From NCBI GenBank assembly GCA_003222385.1, contig QHVV01000111.1:1-34656 (forward strand): a DNA stretch of 34,656 nt, read 5' to 3'. The position numbers and the translations under genes are program-made. Below the pieces are notes generated by a model, which was given only the letters and a program-made list of their open reading frames with translations, made no database searches and was not told the origin of the DNA. Positions within the stretch are counted from its first letter, which is position 1. Each line of letters starts with the position of its first letter. Of the stretch, positions 15,323-23,120 are shown in pieces. The stretch is from Acidobacteriota bacterium. Its GTDB lineage: Bacteria; Acidobacteriota; Thermoanaerobaculia; UBA5066; Gp7-AA6.

Positions 15323-15967
15323 GTGGCGCTTCGGGAGATCGTCGTCGGCGTGTCGGGAGCGTCAGGCGCTTCGCTGGCCTGTCGCTTCGTGGAGCTCGCG
15401 GCCCGCGCGGGCGGGATCTCGCGACTGCACCTTCTGTTTTCGGAATCGGGTCTCGCGGTGGCGCGGAGCGAGATCGACCAATCGATCGGGTCCGCGTCCG
15501 ACTGGGTCGCGCGACTCGATCTGCCGCGCGACGCCGCGCGTCGAATCGTCCTCCACCCGAACGAGGACATCGGCGCCTCGATCGCGTCCGGGTCCTATCC
15601 GATCGCGGGGATGGCCGTCATTCCGTGCAGCGCCGGAACGCTCGGCGCGATCGCCAACGGCATTTCCCGCGATCTCCTCCAGCGCGCCGCCGACGTCTGC
15701 CTGAAGGAGCGCCGACCGCTCGTCCTCGCGTTCCGCGAATCTCCCTACTCGCTCGTTCACCTCGAGAACATGCGCCGGGCGACGCTCGCCGGCGCGATCG
15801 TCGCGCCACCCTCCCCCGCCTTCTACGTGACCGACCCTTCGATGGCCCGGTTTCTCGACACGTGGTGCGGAAGGATCGCGGGCTTGCTCGGCCTCGAGCT
15901 GCCGGGAGAACGCTTCCGATGGACTGGAACGAGCGGAAGACCCCGGACGCGGCGCCGGCCGCGATGA
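15323..15967 (+). CDS. ubiX: Flavin prenyltransferase UbiX
   Basis: 214 residues from GTG. UbiX joins dimethylallyl phosphate to FMN to make prenylated FMN, the cofactor of UbiD-type decarboxylases. Signatures are VGVSGASGASLA (residues 8-19, flavin/phosphate loop), the FSESG strand end, PCSAGTLGAIANGISRDLLQRAADV and LKERRPLVLAFRESPYSLVHLENM, followed by GAIVAPPSPAFY. The last 15 or so residues are arginine-rich and may be unstructured. Its stop overlaps the ubiA-like start (ATGA). The pair fits ubiquinone or, more likely in an Acidobacteriota-like host, menaquinone synthesis by the futalosine route, where UbiX/UbiD/UbiA homologues also serve. No UbiD homologue is in the window. Confidence 0.93.
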   Translation: MALREIVVGVSGASGASLACRFVELAARAGGISRLHLLFSESGLAVARSEIDQSIGSASDWVARLDLPRDAARRIVLHPNEDIGASIASGSYPIAGMAVIPCSAGTLGAIANGISRDLLQRAADVCLKERRPLVLAFRESPYSLVHLENMRRATLAGAIVAPPSPAFYVTDPSMARFLDTWCGRIAGLLGLELPGERFRWTGTSGRPRTRRRPR

Positions 15968-16836
15968 GCCGAGCGCCCGGGATCACGCGGCCGCTGCGAA
16001 CGACGCTCGAAATGATCCGTGTCTCCCACACGATCTTCGCGCTGCCATTCGCGATCCTTTCGGCCGTGCTCGCCGCGGGCGGCTGGCCCGCCTGGCCGAC
16101 GCTTGCAAAGATCCTCGTCGCGATGGTTGGTGCCCGCAGCGCCGCAATGGCGCAGAACCGCCTCGCCGACCGGGAGATCGACGGCATGAACCCGCGCACC
16201 GCTTCGCGCGCGCTGCCTGCAGGGATGCTATCGGTCGGGTACGTACGCGCGTTTCTCTTCGTATCGGTGGGCGTCTTCCTGCTCGCAGCGGCGAGCCTCA
16301 ATCGCCTGACGCTTCTACTGGCGCCGGTCACACTCGCCGTCCTCTTCCTCTACTCGTACACGAAGCGCTTCACCGCGCTGTGCCACCTCGTCCTCGGCCT
16401 CTGCCTCGCGATGGCGCCCGTCGGGGCCTGGATCGCGGTGCGCGGCGAGATCGGTGCCCCCGCCGTCCTGCTGGGCCTTGCCGTTCTCTTCTGGACCGCC
16501 GGCTTCGATGTCATCTATGCACTGCAGGACGAAGCGCACGACCGCCGCGTCGGCCTCCACTCGATTCCGGCGCGACTCGGCAGCCGGAACGCGCTCGCGA
16601 TATCCGCCTTCTTCCACGTCGCCATGATCGTCTTGCTCGTCGTCGTCTGGCGGACGACGGGCGGCGGCTGGCTGTTCGCCGCAGGAATCGCGGCGACGGC
16701 CGCGGCGCTCGTCTATCAGCACGCAATCGTGAGGCCCGACCACCTGAAGCGCGCCGGCGCGGCGTTCTTCACGGCCAACGGATTCGTTTCAGTGGTCCTC
16801 GCCGTCTGCGGGATCGCGGACGTGCTCGCCCGGTAG
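15964..16836 (+). CDS. UbiA-family prenyltransferase
   Basis: 290 residues, normal for UbiA. It transfers a polyprenyl chain to an aromatic acid in the inner membrane. The first aspartate-rich motif NRLADREID (NxxxDxxxD) follows VGARSAAMAQ, and the second is DEAHDRRVGLHSIPARLG. Between and after them lie about eight hydrophobic helices. The N-terminal MIRVSHTIFALPFA matches UbiA proteins. The ATG at 15964 overlaps the ubiX stop by 4 nt. An in-frame ATG at 15919 with GGGAG about 11 nt upstream would add 15 residues and is possible. The ubiX neighbour supports quinone synthesis, with 4-hydroxybenzoate polyprenyltransferase or futalosine-pathway MqnP as alternatives that the sequence cannot separate. 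Confidence 0.88.
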   Translation: MSRAPGITRPLRTTLEMIRVSHTIFALPFAILSAVLAAGGWPAWPTLAKILVAMVGARSAAMAQNRLADREIDGMNPRTASRALPAGMLSVGYVRAFLFVSVGVFLLAAASLNRLTLLLAPVTLAVLFLYSYTKRFTALCHLVLGLCLAMAPVGAWIAVRGEIGAPAVLLGLAVLFWTAGFDVIYALQDEAHDRRVGLHSIPARLGSRNALAISAFFHVAMIVLLVVVWRTTGGGWLFAAGIAATAAALVYQHAIVRPDHLKRAGAAFFTANGFVSVVLAVCGIADVLAR

Positions 16837-16842
16837 CTGCTC

Positions 16843-16848
16843 TAGAAT
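16843..16848 (+). promoter_or_regulatory. -10-like element for the deoxynucleoside kinase gene
   Basis: TAGAAT, identical to the polA box, ends 8 nt before the ATG at 16857. No Shine-Dalgarno lies between, so a leaderless transcript is predicted even though the gene follows ubiA by only 20 nt. Confidence 0.45.
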
Positions 16849-16856
16849 CCGCGCCG

Positions 16857-17516
16857 ATGCCGATCCCGTCCGAAGGTGATCTCACGCTGCGTCACGTGGC
16901 CGTCGACGGGCCGATCGGCGTCGGAAAGACCTCGCTCTCCGAGATGCTCACCCGCCGGTTCCACGGGACGAAGATTCTCGAGGACGTCGACAATCCCTTC
17001 CTCGCCGAGTTCTACAAAAAGAAGAAGGGATCGGCATTTCAGACGCAGCTCTTCTTTCTCCTCTCGCGATATCAGCAGCAGCGCGAGATCGCCCAGATCG
17101 ACCTCTTCACGGACCTCGTGGTCGCGGACTACCACTTCCCGAAAGACAAGATCTTCGCTTACCTGAACCTGGACGACTCCGAGCTCCTGATCTACGACCG
17201 GCTGTACTCGCTCCTCTCCGAGTCGGTGGCGAAGCCGAACCTCGTGATCTTCCTGCAGGGGTCGCTCGAAACGTGCATGAAGCGGATCAAGAAGGCGTCG
17301 CGGGGATTCGAGAAGGGGATCACGCCCGAATACGTCGCCCAGTTGATCGAGGCGTACAACTATTACTTCTACCACTACGACGAGACGCCGCTCTTAGTCG
17401 TCGACACGAACGAGATCGACTTCGTCAACCGGCCCGCCGACTTCGATGATCTGGTTGCGCAGATCCGCCGCGCCAAAAAAGGGATGCAGTACTACATCCC
17501 GGCGGCCAGCGGCTAA
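16857..17516 (+). CDS. Deoxynucleoside kinase
   Basis: 219 residues, the size of Bacillus-type deoxyadenosine/deoxyguanosine kinases, which phosphorylate deoxynucleosides for salvage. The P-loop is GPIGVGKTS (residues 18-26). DVDNPFLAEFY is the substrate-side EN/DNP-type motif. YHFPKDKIFAYLNL and the following YDRLYSLL are characteristic of the family. IKKASRGFEKGI is the arginine-rich lid. The C-terminus ends GMQYYIPA. The ATG at 16857 was chosen over longer upstream frames because the family starts close to the P-loop and the -10 box ends 8 nt before it. Substrate preference among dA, dG and dC cannot be read from sequence. No operon partner is obvious. Confidence 0.88.
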   Translation: MPIPSEGDLTLRHVAVDGPIGVGKTSLSEMLTRRFHGTKILEDVDNPFLAEFYKKKKGSAFQTQLFFLLSRYQQQREIAQIDLFTDLVVADYHFPKDKIFAYLNLDDSELLIYDRLYSLLSESVAKPNLVIFLQGSLETCMKRIKKASRGFEKGITPEYVAQLIEAYNYYFYHYDETPLLVVDTNEIDFVNRPADFDDLVAQIRRAKKGMQYYIPAASG

Positions 17517-17525
17517 AAGAGAGCG

Positions 17526-17584
17526 GGTCAGGTCTTCACGAGTCGGAGGGTGGGCGGCTCTGCCAGGTCGAGTCAGACCTGACC
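17526..17584. repeat. Imperfect REP-like inverted repeat
   Basis: GGTCAGGTCT at 17526-17535 is repeated inverted as AGACCTGACC at 17575-17584. The second arm also contains a nested AGGTC/GACCT hairpin (17565-17580). It lies in the gap between the kinase and panB. It has no T-run, so it is not a typical terminator. Its form resembles short dispersed palindromes (REP-type), which is an inference. Confidence 0.5.
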
Positions 17585-17660
17585 TGATGGTATTTCGCGG
17601 TGCGAGTTCAGCGACGCGCGAAGCGCGTTCGCTGCAACGGAGCCCGCGCCGGAGAGGCGA

Positions 17661-17666
17661 TATAAT
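17661..17666 (+). promoter_or_regulatory. -10 element for the panB-panC transcript
   Basis: A perfect TATAAT lies 70 nt before the panB ATG, giving a leader of about 60 nt. The leader ends with AAGGAAAGGAG (17720-17730), a strong ribosome-binding site 6 nt before the ATG. No clear -35 is present. Confidence 0.55.
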
Positions 17667-17736
17667 CGGCATTCGACGCCCTTGTCGGCGGCGATCCCGG
17701 TTTTCGGGACGTCGACCGAAAGGAAAGGAGCGCGAC

Positions 17737-18582
17737 ATGCCGGTCCTTTCAGAAACCTCCCCTCTCACGATTCCCCTTCTCGTCGCCGCAAAAGGCGGGG
17801 AGAAGATCGCCATGCTGACCGCGTACGACGCCCCCTCGGCGGCGCTCTTGGACGCCGCCGGCGTCGACGTTCTCTTGGTCGGCGACTCCGTCGAGATGGC
17901 GGTGTACGGCGAGCCGAACACGCTCTCCGCGACCATGGACTCGATGGTCCGGCACTCGCGCGCGGTCTGCCGCTCCGTGAAGCGCGCCCTGGTCGTCGGC
18001 GACATGCCGTTTCTCTCCTACCAGACCGACACCGCCCGCGCCGTTGAGAACGCCGGACGGTTCCTCGCGGAAGGCGGGTGCGCCGCGGTCAAGCTCGAGG
18101 GCGGGACCCGCAGCCTCCCCGCGATCGAAGCAATTCTCGCGGCCGACATTCCGGTGATGGGCCACGTCGGGTTGACGCCGCAGTCCTTCCACAAGCTCGG
18201 CGGGTTCAAGGTCCAGGGGCGCGAGCCGGAGACCGCGCTCCAGATCCGCGAGGACGCGAAGGCGCTCGCCGCCGCCGGCTGCTTCGCAGTCGTGCTCGAG
18301 TGCGTGCCCGCCCCGCTGGCCGCGGAGATCACGCGCGAGATCGCCGTCCCCACGATCGGCATCGGGGCCGGCGCCGACTGCGACGGTCAAGTGCTGGTCT
18401 TCCACGACGTGATGGGCCTGACCCGGGATCTGCGGCCGCGCTTCGTCCGGCGGTATGCGGACCTCTCGAGCATCATCGAGGAGGCCGCGAAGGCCTTCAC
18501 GAGGGACGTGAAGAGCGGCAGCTTCCCGAGCGCCGAGGAGTCCTACGCGGGCGGCAAGCCCGCTCTGCGGCGCGTTCTCTAG
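17737..18582 (+). CDS. panB: 3-methyl-2-oxobutanoate hydroxymethyltransferase
   Basis: 281 residues. PanB adds a hydroxymethyl group from 5,10-methylene-THF to 2-oxoisovalerate to make ketopantoate, the first step to pantothenate. Visible family marks are MLTAYDAPSAALLDAAGVD, VGDSVEMAVYG (metal-binding Asp), GDMPFLSYQ, VKLEGG, MGHVGLTPQS, LECVPAPLA (catalytic Glu region) and GIGAGADCDGQVLVFHDVMG. The ATG has AAGGAAAGGAG with 6-nt spacing. The next gene, panC, starts 18 nt after the stop and completes pantothenate formation once ketopantoate is reduced; panE is not in the window. Confidence 0.97.
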   Translation: MPVLSETSPLTIPLLVAAKGGEKIAMLTAYDAPSAALLDAAGVDVLLVGDSVEMAVYGEPNTLSATMDSMVRHSRAVCRSVKRALVVGDMPFLSYQTDTARAVENAGRFLAEGGCAAVKLEGGTRSLPAIEAILAADIPVMGHVGLTPQSFHKLGGFKVQGREPETALQIREDAKALAAAGCFAVVLECVPAPLAAEITREIAVPTIGIGAGADCDGQVLVFHDVMGLTRDLRPRFVRRYADLSSIIEEAAKAFTRDVKSGSFPSAEESYAGGKPALRRVL

Positions 18583-18600
18583 CGGTTCGACGGCGATCCC

Positions 18601-19440
18601 GTGGAGACGATCCGCGAGGTCGGCGCCCTCCGCGACCTGGTCCGCTCGGCGCGCGGCTCGGGCAGAACGATCGGTTACGTGCCCACGATGGGCGCGCTCC
18701 ACGAAGGACACCTCTCGCTCGTGCGGCTCGCGCGGCGGGAATCGGATTTCACGGTCGTTTCCATCTTCGTCAATCCTCTGCAGTTCGGACCGAACGAGGA
18801 CCTCGGCCGCTATCCCCGGAAGGAAGCGGATGACGCGGCCGCGCTCGCTTCCGAGAGCGTGGACGTGCTCTACCTGCCGGACGCGGCCGAGATGTACCCG
18901 CCGGACTTCTCGACGTCCGTCGAGGTCCGAGGAGTGTCCGAAGGCGGCGAGGGCGAAACCCGGCCCGGACATTTCCGCGGCGTCGCGACGGTCGTCGCGA
19001 AGCTCTTTCTTCAGGTCTCGCCGGACGTCGCGGTCTTCGGCCAGAAGGATCTCCAGCAGGTTTCGGTGGTTCGCCGGATGACGCGCGACCTCGATTTTCC
19101 GATTCGCCTCCTCGTCGGCCCGACCGTGCGTGAGCCCGACGGCCTCGCGATGTCGTCGCGCAACGCGTACCTCTCGCCCGAGGAGCGACGCGTGGCCGCA
19201 GCGTTTCCCCGGGCGCTGTTCGAAGCGCGCGACCGGGCCGGGCGGGGAGAGCGCGGCGCCGCGGAGCTCTCGGAAAACGTCCGTCGCGAGCTCCGGACGG
19301 CGCGGCTCGATCCCGACTACGTCGATGTGGTCGATCCGGAAACGATGGCGCCCGTCGAGATTGCCGCGCCGGGAACTGCCCTCCTCGCGGCCGTCCGGAT
19401 CGGGAAGACCCGGTTGATCGACAACGTCCTCGTACCCTGA
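18601..19440 (+). CDS. panC: Pantothenate synthetase (pantoate--beta-alanine ligase)
   Basis: 279 residues from GTG at 18601, the only start that gives a normal N-terminus. PanC condenses pantoate with beta-alanine using ATP. PTMGALHEGHLSLV carries the HxGH-like motif (HEGH, residues 34-37). FVNPLQFGPNEDLGRYPR and LYLPDAAEMYPP follow, with VVAKLF, FGQKDLQQ, and SSRNAYLSPEER as the KMSKS-like loop. It follows panB by 18 nt, so cotranscription is likely. No Shine-Dalgarno is obvious before the GTG. Confidence 0.96.
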   Translation: METIREVGALRDLVRSARGSGRTIGYVPTMGALHEGHLSLVRLARRESDFTVVSIFVNPLQFGPNEDLGRYPRKEADDAAALASESVDVLYLPDAAEMYPPDFSTSVEVRGVSEGGEGETRPGHFRGVATVVAKLFLQVSPDVAVFGQKDLQQVSVVRRMTRDLDFPIRLLVGPTVREPDGLAMSSRNAYLSPEERRVAAAFPRALFEARDRAGRGERGAAELSENVRRELRTARLDPDYVDVVDPETMAPVEIAAPGTALLAAVRIGKTRLIDNVLVP

Positions 19441-19456
19441 GCGCGGACGTCGTTCC

Positions 19457-19485
19457 TTGACGGGAGGAGCCCGGCGCGACAGGAT
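19457..19485 (+). promoter_or_regulatory. Promoter for thiG with leaderless spacing
   Basis: TTGACG at 19457-19462, a 17-nt spacer and CAGGAT at 19480-19485 end 6 nt before the ATG of thiG. GGAGGAG at 19464-19470 is too far (21 nt) to serve as the ribosome-binding site. This supports separate, leaderless transcription of thiG. Confidence 0.45.
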
Positions 19486-19491
19486 CGCCCT

Positions 19492-20304
19492 ATGGCGACA
19501 GAGGTTTCTCTCGATCACCCCACGGTCCCGGCCGCTTCCGACGCCTTCGTTCTCGGCGGCCGGACGTTCGACTCCCGGCTGATCATCGGGACCGGGAAGT
19601 ACGCGTCTTTCGAACAGATGAAGGAGGCCCATCGGGCGTCGGGCGCGCAGATCGTCACGGTCGCCGTCCGCCGTATCAACCTCGACCGGACGCGGGAATC
19701 GATGCTCGATTACATCCCGCCGGAGATGACTCTCCTTCCCAACACGGCCGGCTGTTACAACGCGGACGACGCCGTCCGCACCGCCCGCCTCGCGCGCGAA
19801 GTGGGTCTTTCCCACTGGATCAAGCTCGAAGTCCTCGGAGACGAGAGCACGCTCTGGCCCGACAACGCGGCGCTCCTCGAAGCGACCCGCGCACTCGTGC
19901 GGGAAGGCTTCGTCGTTTTTCCTTACACCTCCGACGACCCCGTCGTCTGCCGGAGGCTCGAAGAAGAGGGCGCCGCCGCGGTGATGCCGCTCGGAGCGCC
20001 GATCGGGTCCGGTCTGGGCATCCAGAACCCGAACAACATTTCGATCATCATCGAACATGCAAAGGTTCCAGTCATCGTCGACGCCGGCGTCGGCACCGCG
20101 TCGGACGCCTGCATCGCGATGGAGCTGGGCGCCGCAGGCGTGCTCATGAATACCGGCATTGCGGGAGCCTCGGACCCCGCCCGGATGGCGCGCGCGATGC
20201 GTCGCGCCGTCGCCGCGGGGCGGGACGCGTTTCTCGCGGGGCGCATCCCGCGCCGGCGCTACGCCACTGCGTCGTCGCCCGTCGAGGGTCGCCCGGGGAG
20301 CTGA
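19492..20304 (+). CDS. thiG: Thiazole synthase ThiG
   Basis: 270 residues. ThiG makes the thiazole phosphate of thiamine from deoxyxylulose 5-phosphate, dehydroglycine and ThiS thiocarboxylate. Marks are LIIGTGKY near residues 30-37, [42 protein letters not shown] with the Schiff-base Lys, [17 protein letters not shown] and [14 protein letters not shown], then [14 protein letters not shown]. The N-terminus is about 15 residues longer than in many homologues. thiS, thiH/thiO and thiF are not adjacent, so the gene stands alone next to the pantothenate genes. It probably has its own promoter. Confidence 0.96.
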   Translation: MATEVSLDHPTVPAASDAFVLGGRTFDSRLIIGTGKYASFEQMKEAHRASGAQIVTVAVRRINLDRTRESMLDYIPPEMTLLPNTAGCYNADDAVRTARLAREVGLSHWIKLEVLGDESTLWPDNAALLEATRALVREGFVVFPYTSDDPVVCRRLEEEGAAAVMPLGAPIGSGLGIQNPNNISIIIEHAKVPVIVDAGVGTASDACIAMELGAAGVLMNTGIAGASDPARMARAMRRAVAAGRDAFLAGRIPRRRYATASSPVEGRPGS

Positions 20305-20377
20305 AGCGGCCGCAGGCGCCGGTTTCCGGTCGGAGCGTCCGACCTTGGTCGTACGACCGGGCCGGTCAAGAAACTCC

Positions 20378-20407
20378 TTGCAAAGCCGTTCGAGCGCGTG
20401 CTAATTT
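20378..20407 (+). promoter_or_regulatory. Promoter for the zinc-ribbon gene
   Basis: TTGCAA at 20378-20383 is separated by 18 nt from TAATTT at 20402-20407, and TGC immediately before the hexamer makes it an extended -10. The predicted start near 20414 would give a leader of about 220 nt. Confidence 0.5.
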
Positions 20408-20413
20408 GCGCCA

Positions 20414-20636
20414 ACTTTTAGGAAAACCCCGCACACCCTGGCGCCGTCACTATGTTTTCTCATCCCTCATCCGTTCGCCTTCGCGGGGAGACGCACGTGC
20501 GCGCGAAAGGGGGTTGGTCCTAGAGAGATCATCTTCCCGACGGCCGTCGGGGTTTCGTGAATCAAGTTTCGAGTTTTTATTGCGAAGCGCGAGAGCGCTT
20601 CCGAAGAGGGTAATACCCAGGAGATCGACGAATCAA
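20414..20636 (+). promoter_or_regulatory. Long structured 5' leader of the zinc-ribbon gene
   Basis: This stretch has no credible ORF of its own. It contains a perfect 16-nt palindrome CCCGACGGCCGTCGGG (20536-20551) and a perfect 7-bp stem GAAGCGC/GCGCTTC closed by a GAGA tetraloop (20584-20601). AGGAG at 20619-20623 is the likely ribosome-binding site. The layout resembles long regulatory leaders of stress genes, but no known riboswitch class is recognised. The preceding 20305-20377 stretch shows nothing. Confidence 0.4.
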
Positions 20637-20933
20637 ATGATGCAGCAATACACCGATAAGAACCTCACCTGTGTGGACTGCGGTACCACGTTTCTGTTTT
20701 CGGCGGACGACCAGGAGTTCTACGCCCGCAAGGGCTTCACCAACGAGCCGAAGCGGTGCAAAGTGTGCCGCGACAAGCGCAAGTCGGCCGCGGGCGAAGG
20801 TCGGGAGCGGACGCTCTACGACGTCACCTGCGACGGCTGCGGCAAGCAGACCCAGGTTCCTTTCAATCCGACCAACGGCAAGCCCGTTTACTGCCGCGAG
20901 TGCTACTCGGCGCGGCGGGCGCAGGCTTACTGA
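20637..20933 (+). CDS. Zinc-ribbon domain protein
   Basis: 98 residues with two zinc-ribbon units. The first has CVDCG, an FSADDQEFYARKGF core and CKVCRDKRK. The second has CDGCGK, VPFNPTNGKPVYC and CRECY. Each has two Cys pairs spaced to hold one zinc. The combination is a common small bacterial protein of unknown function; nucleic-acid or ribosome interaction is only a guess. Two ATG codons (20637, 20640) follow each other; the first is taken because it is closer to AGGAG at 20619-20623, although the spacing of 13 nt is long. It is followed by a strong terminator, so it is a single-gene unit with a leader of about 220 nt. Confidence 0.85.
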   Translation: MMQQYTDKNLTCVDCGTTFLFSADDQEFYARKGFTNEPKRCKVCRDKRKSAAGEGRERTLYDVTCDGCGKQTQVPFNPTNGKPVYCRECYSARRAQAY

Positions 20934-20956
20934 GTCCGGCCCAATCTTTCAACCAG

Positions 20957-20983
20957 GCCCCGGCGACGCCGGGGCTTTTTTTT
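20957..20983 (+). terminator. Rho-independent terminator after the zinc-ribbon gene
   Basis: GCCCCGG at 20957-20963 pairs with CCGGGGC at 20969-20975 around a 5-nt loop and is followed directly by eight T residues. This is the cleanest intrinsic terminator in the window. Confidence 0.95.
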
Positions 20984-21003
20984 GCTGCTATCGTCCCGCC
21001 GTC

Positions 21004-21924
21004 TTGAAGCCCGTTCGCTCCGGACCTGGTCTCCTCGAAGCGATCGGATCGACGCCCCACGCGGAGCTCTCCCGGTTTTCGGCGGGCGCCGCGCGGATCT
21101 TCGCCAAGCTCGAGTTCGCCAACCCGGGGGGCAGCGTCAAGGACCGCATCGCGCGATCGATGATCGAGGACGCGGAGGCGCGCGGCCTCCTTCGGGAGGG
21201 CGGCACGATCGTCGAGCCGACTTCCGGAAACACCGGCGTCTCCCTCGCGATGATCGCCGCGGTGAAGGGATATCGCTGCATCGTGGTCATGCCGGAGGGT
21301 TACGGCCGCGTCAAAGCGAAGCTGATGGAAGCGCTGGGCGCCGAAGTCGTCCGGACTCCCGCCGGCGATTTCATGAGCGGCGCGATCCGGCGAGCCGAAG
21401 AGATCGCGCGGGAGACCGGGGCGTTCCTGCCGAACCAGTTCGCGAATCCGATCAACCCGCTCACCCACTACGAGACGACGGCGCCGGAGATCTGGGCGGA
21501 GCTCGGCGAGTCGATCGACGCGTTCGTCGCCGGGGTCGGCACGACCGGAACGCTGACCGGAGTCGCGAGGTTTCTCCGGGAGCGTCTTCCGAACCTCCTT
21601 CGCGTCGCGGCGGAGCCTCAAGGTTCGATCCTGGGCGGCGGCCCGCAGGGCCCGCACCAGGTCGAGGGAATCGGGCTCTCGTTTTTCCCGCCGATCTTCG
21701 ACCGGAGCGTGATCGACGAGGTCCTGCTCGTCTCCGATGCCGAGGCCTTCGAGACGTGCCGCGCCCTGGCGCGCGAAGAGGGATTGCTCGTCGGGGGCTC
21801 TTCGGGCGTGGCGGCGGCCGCGGCGCTCCGGATCGCGCGCCGGCTCGGTTCCGGCCGAACGGTCGTCACCGTCTTCCCGGACGGCGCCGAGCGCTATCCC
21901 GATCAGGGAATCTTGGAGACTTAA
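21004..21924 (+). CDS. Cysteine synthase / cystathionine beta-synthase family PLP enzyme
   Basis: 306 residues from TTG at 21004. It belongs to the fold II PLP enzymes: ANPGGSVKDRIA holds the cofactor Lys, PTSGNTGVSLAMIA is the Asn/phosphate loop, MPEGYGRVK follows, then GVGTTGTLTGVARFLRE and LVGGSSGVAAAAAL. Family members make cysteine from O-acetylserine and sulfide (CysK/CysM) or cystathionine from serine and homocysteine (CBS). It lacks the regulatory C-terminal CBS pair. The neighbour is a cystathionine gamma-lyase/synthase, so reverse transsulfuration is a reasonable inference, but CysK/CysM activity is equally possible. A TATCGT box ends 9 nt before the start and there is no Shine-Dalgarno. 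Confidence 0.88.
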   Translation: MKPVRSGPGLLEAIGSTPHAELSRFSAGAARIFAKLEFANPGGSVKDRIARSMIEDAEARGLLREGGTIVEPTSGNTGVSLAMIAAVKGYRCIVVMPEGYGRVKAKLMEALGAEVVRTPAGDFMSGAIRRAEEIARETGAFLPNQFANPINPLTHYETTAPEIWAELGESIDAFVAGVGTTGTLTGVARFLRERLPNLLRVAAEPQGSILGGGPQGPHQVEGIGLSFFPPIFDRSVIDEVLLVSDAEAFETCRALAREEGLLVGGSSGVAAAAALRIARRLGSGRTVVTVFPDGAERYPDQGILET

Positions 21925-21933
21925 GAGGCAGCC

Positions 21934-21957
21934 GGGGACAGACTTCAGTCTGTCCCC
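21934..21957. repeat. REP-like palindrome GGGGACAGACT/AGTCTGTCCCC
   Basis: A perfect 11-nt inverted repeat (21934-21944 and 21947-21957) with a 2-nt centre lies between the stop of the cysteine synthase-like gene and the start of the next gene. The arm is identical to that of the hairpin after ssrA at 26217-26266, so the two are members of one dispersed family. There is no T-run here. Confidence 0.75.
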
Positions 21958-21977
21958 AGATGTACGAGGTCAGAACT

Positions 21978-23120
21978 ATGGGCTTCTCGACAGACGCGAT
22001 TCACGCAGGCAACGCGCCGGATCCCCGCACCGGAGCGGTCGCCGTCCCGATCTACCAGACGTCCACGTACGTGCAGGAGGCGCTCGGAAGGCACAAGGGC
22101 TACGAGTACGCGCGCACGCAGAACCCGACGCGGGCGGCTCTCGAGGAGAACGTCGCCGTGCTCGAAGCGGGGGTCGGGGCGTGCGCCTTCGCCTCCGGGA
22201 TGGCAGCGATCACCGCCGTGTCCACGTTCGTGAAGGCGGGCGATCACGTCGTCTGCTCGAACCTGACGTACGGCGGGACCTACCGCTACTTCACGAAGAT
22301 CCAGGCGCGATACGGCGTCGAGTTCACGTTCGTAGACACCGCGGACGCCGACGCGGTGCGCTCCTCGATGCGCGCGAACACGAAGATGCTGCACCTCGAG
22401 ACCCCCACGAACCCGATGATGACCCTCTGCGACATTCCGCTGCTGTCTGAGATCGCGCACGAGCGCGGAGCGCTCGTCGTCGTCGACAACACGTTCGCGT
22501 CGCCGTATCTCCAGAGGCCGCTCGAGCTCGGAGCGGATTTCGCCGTCCACTCGACGACGAAGTTCCTGAACGGTCACTCGGATTCGGTCGGCGGGGTCGC
22601 GGTGGTGAAGGACCCGGCGCACCTCGAGTGGCTCTCCTTCGTGCAGAACAGCTCGGGGGCGATCCTCTCTCCCTTCGACTCGTGGCTCGTCCTGCGCGGG
22701 ATCAAGACGCTCGTGGTCCGGATGGAGAGGCACGAGACGAACGCCCGCGAGATCGCCCGCTACCTAGCGCAGCACCCGAAGGTGAAGAAGACGTATTACC
22801 CGGGTCTTCCCGACCATCCCCAGCACGAGCTCGCCCGCCGCCAGATGAAAGGGTTCGGCGGAATGATCTCGTTCGACGTGGGATCGCACGAGGCAGCGCA
22901 GGCACTGCTCTCCCGGGTCCGTCTCTGCTCGCTCGGCGAAAGTCTCGGAGGAGTCGAGACCCTGATCTCGCACCCCGCGACCATGACGCACGGTTCGATC
23001 CCCGAAGAGGAGCGGGAGAAGCTCGGCATCACGATGGGCCTCGTCCGGCTCTCCGTCGGGATCGAGGACGTCGAAGACCTCGTGGCCGATCTTTCGCAGG
23101 CGCTGGAGGCGATTGGCTAG
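21978..23120 (+). CDS. Cystathionine gamma-lyase/gamma-synthase family PLP enzyme
   Basis: 380 residues, the usual size of Cys/Met metabolism PLP enzymes. Marks are FSTDAIHAGNAPDPRTGAV, PIYQTSTYVQ, YARTQNPTRAALE, FASGMAAITAV, LETPTNPMM, VVDNTFASPY and HSTTKFLNGHSD with the PLP Lys, then ESLGGVETLISHPA near the end. Such enzymes split cystathionine to cysteine, 2-oxobutyrate and ammonia, or make it from an activated homoserine; sequence alone does not decide. The ATG at 21978 has GAGG with 9-nt spacing. A second ATG at 21960 directly abuts the palindrome and would add six residues. Adjacency to the CBS/cysteine synthase-like gene supports transsulfuration. The next gene overlaps its 3' end by 8 nt. 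Confidence 0.9.
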   Translation: MGFSTDAIHAGNAPDPRTGAVAVPIYQTSTYVQEALGRHKGYEYARTQNPTRAALEENVAVLEAGVGACAFASGMAAITAVSTFVKAGDHVVCSNLTYGGTYRYFTKIQARYGVEFTFVDTADADAVRSSMRANTKMLHLETPTNPMMTLCDIPLLSEIAHERGALVVVDNTFASPYLQRPLELGADFAVHSTTKFLNGHSDSVGGVAVVKDPAHLEWLSFVQNSSGAILSPFDSWLVLRGIKTLVVRMERHETNAREIARYLAQHPKVKKTYYPGLPDHPQHELARRQMKGFGGMISFDVGSHEAAQALLSRVRLCSLGESLGGVETLISHPATMTHGSIPEEEREKLGITMGLVRLSVGIEDVEDLVADLSQALEAIG

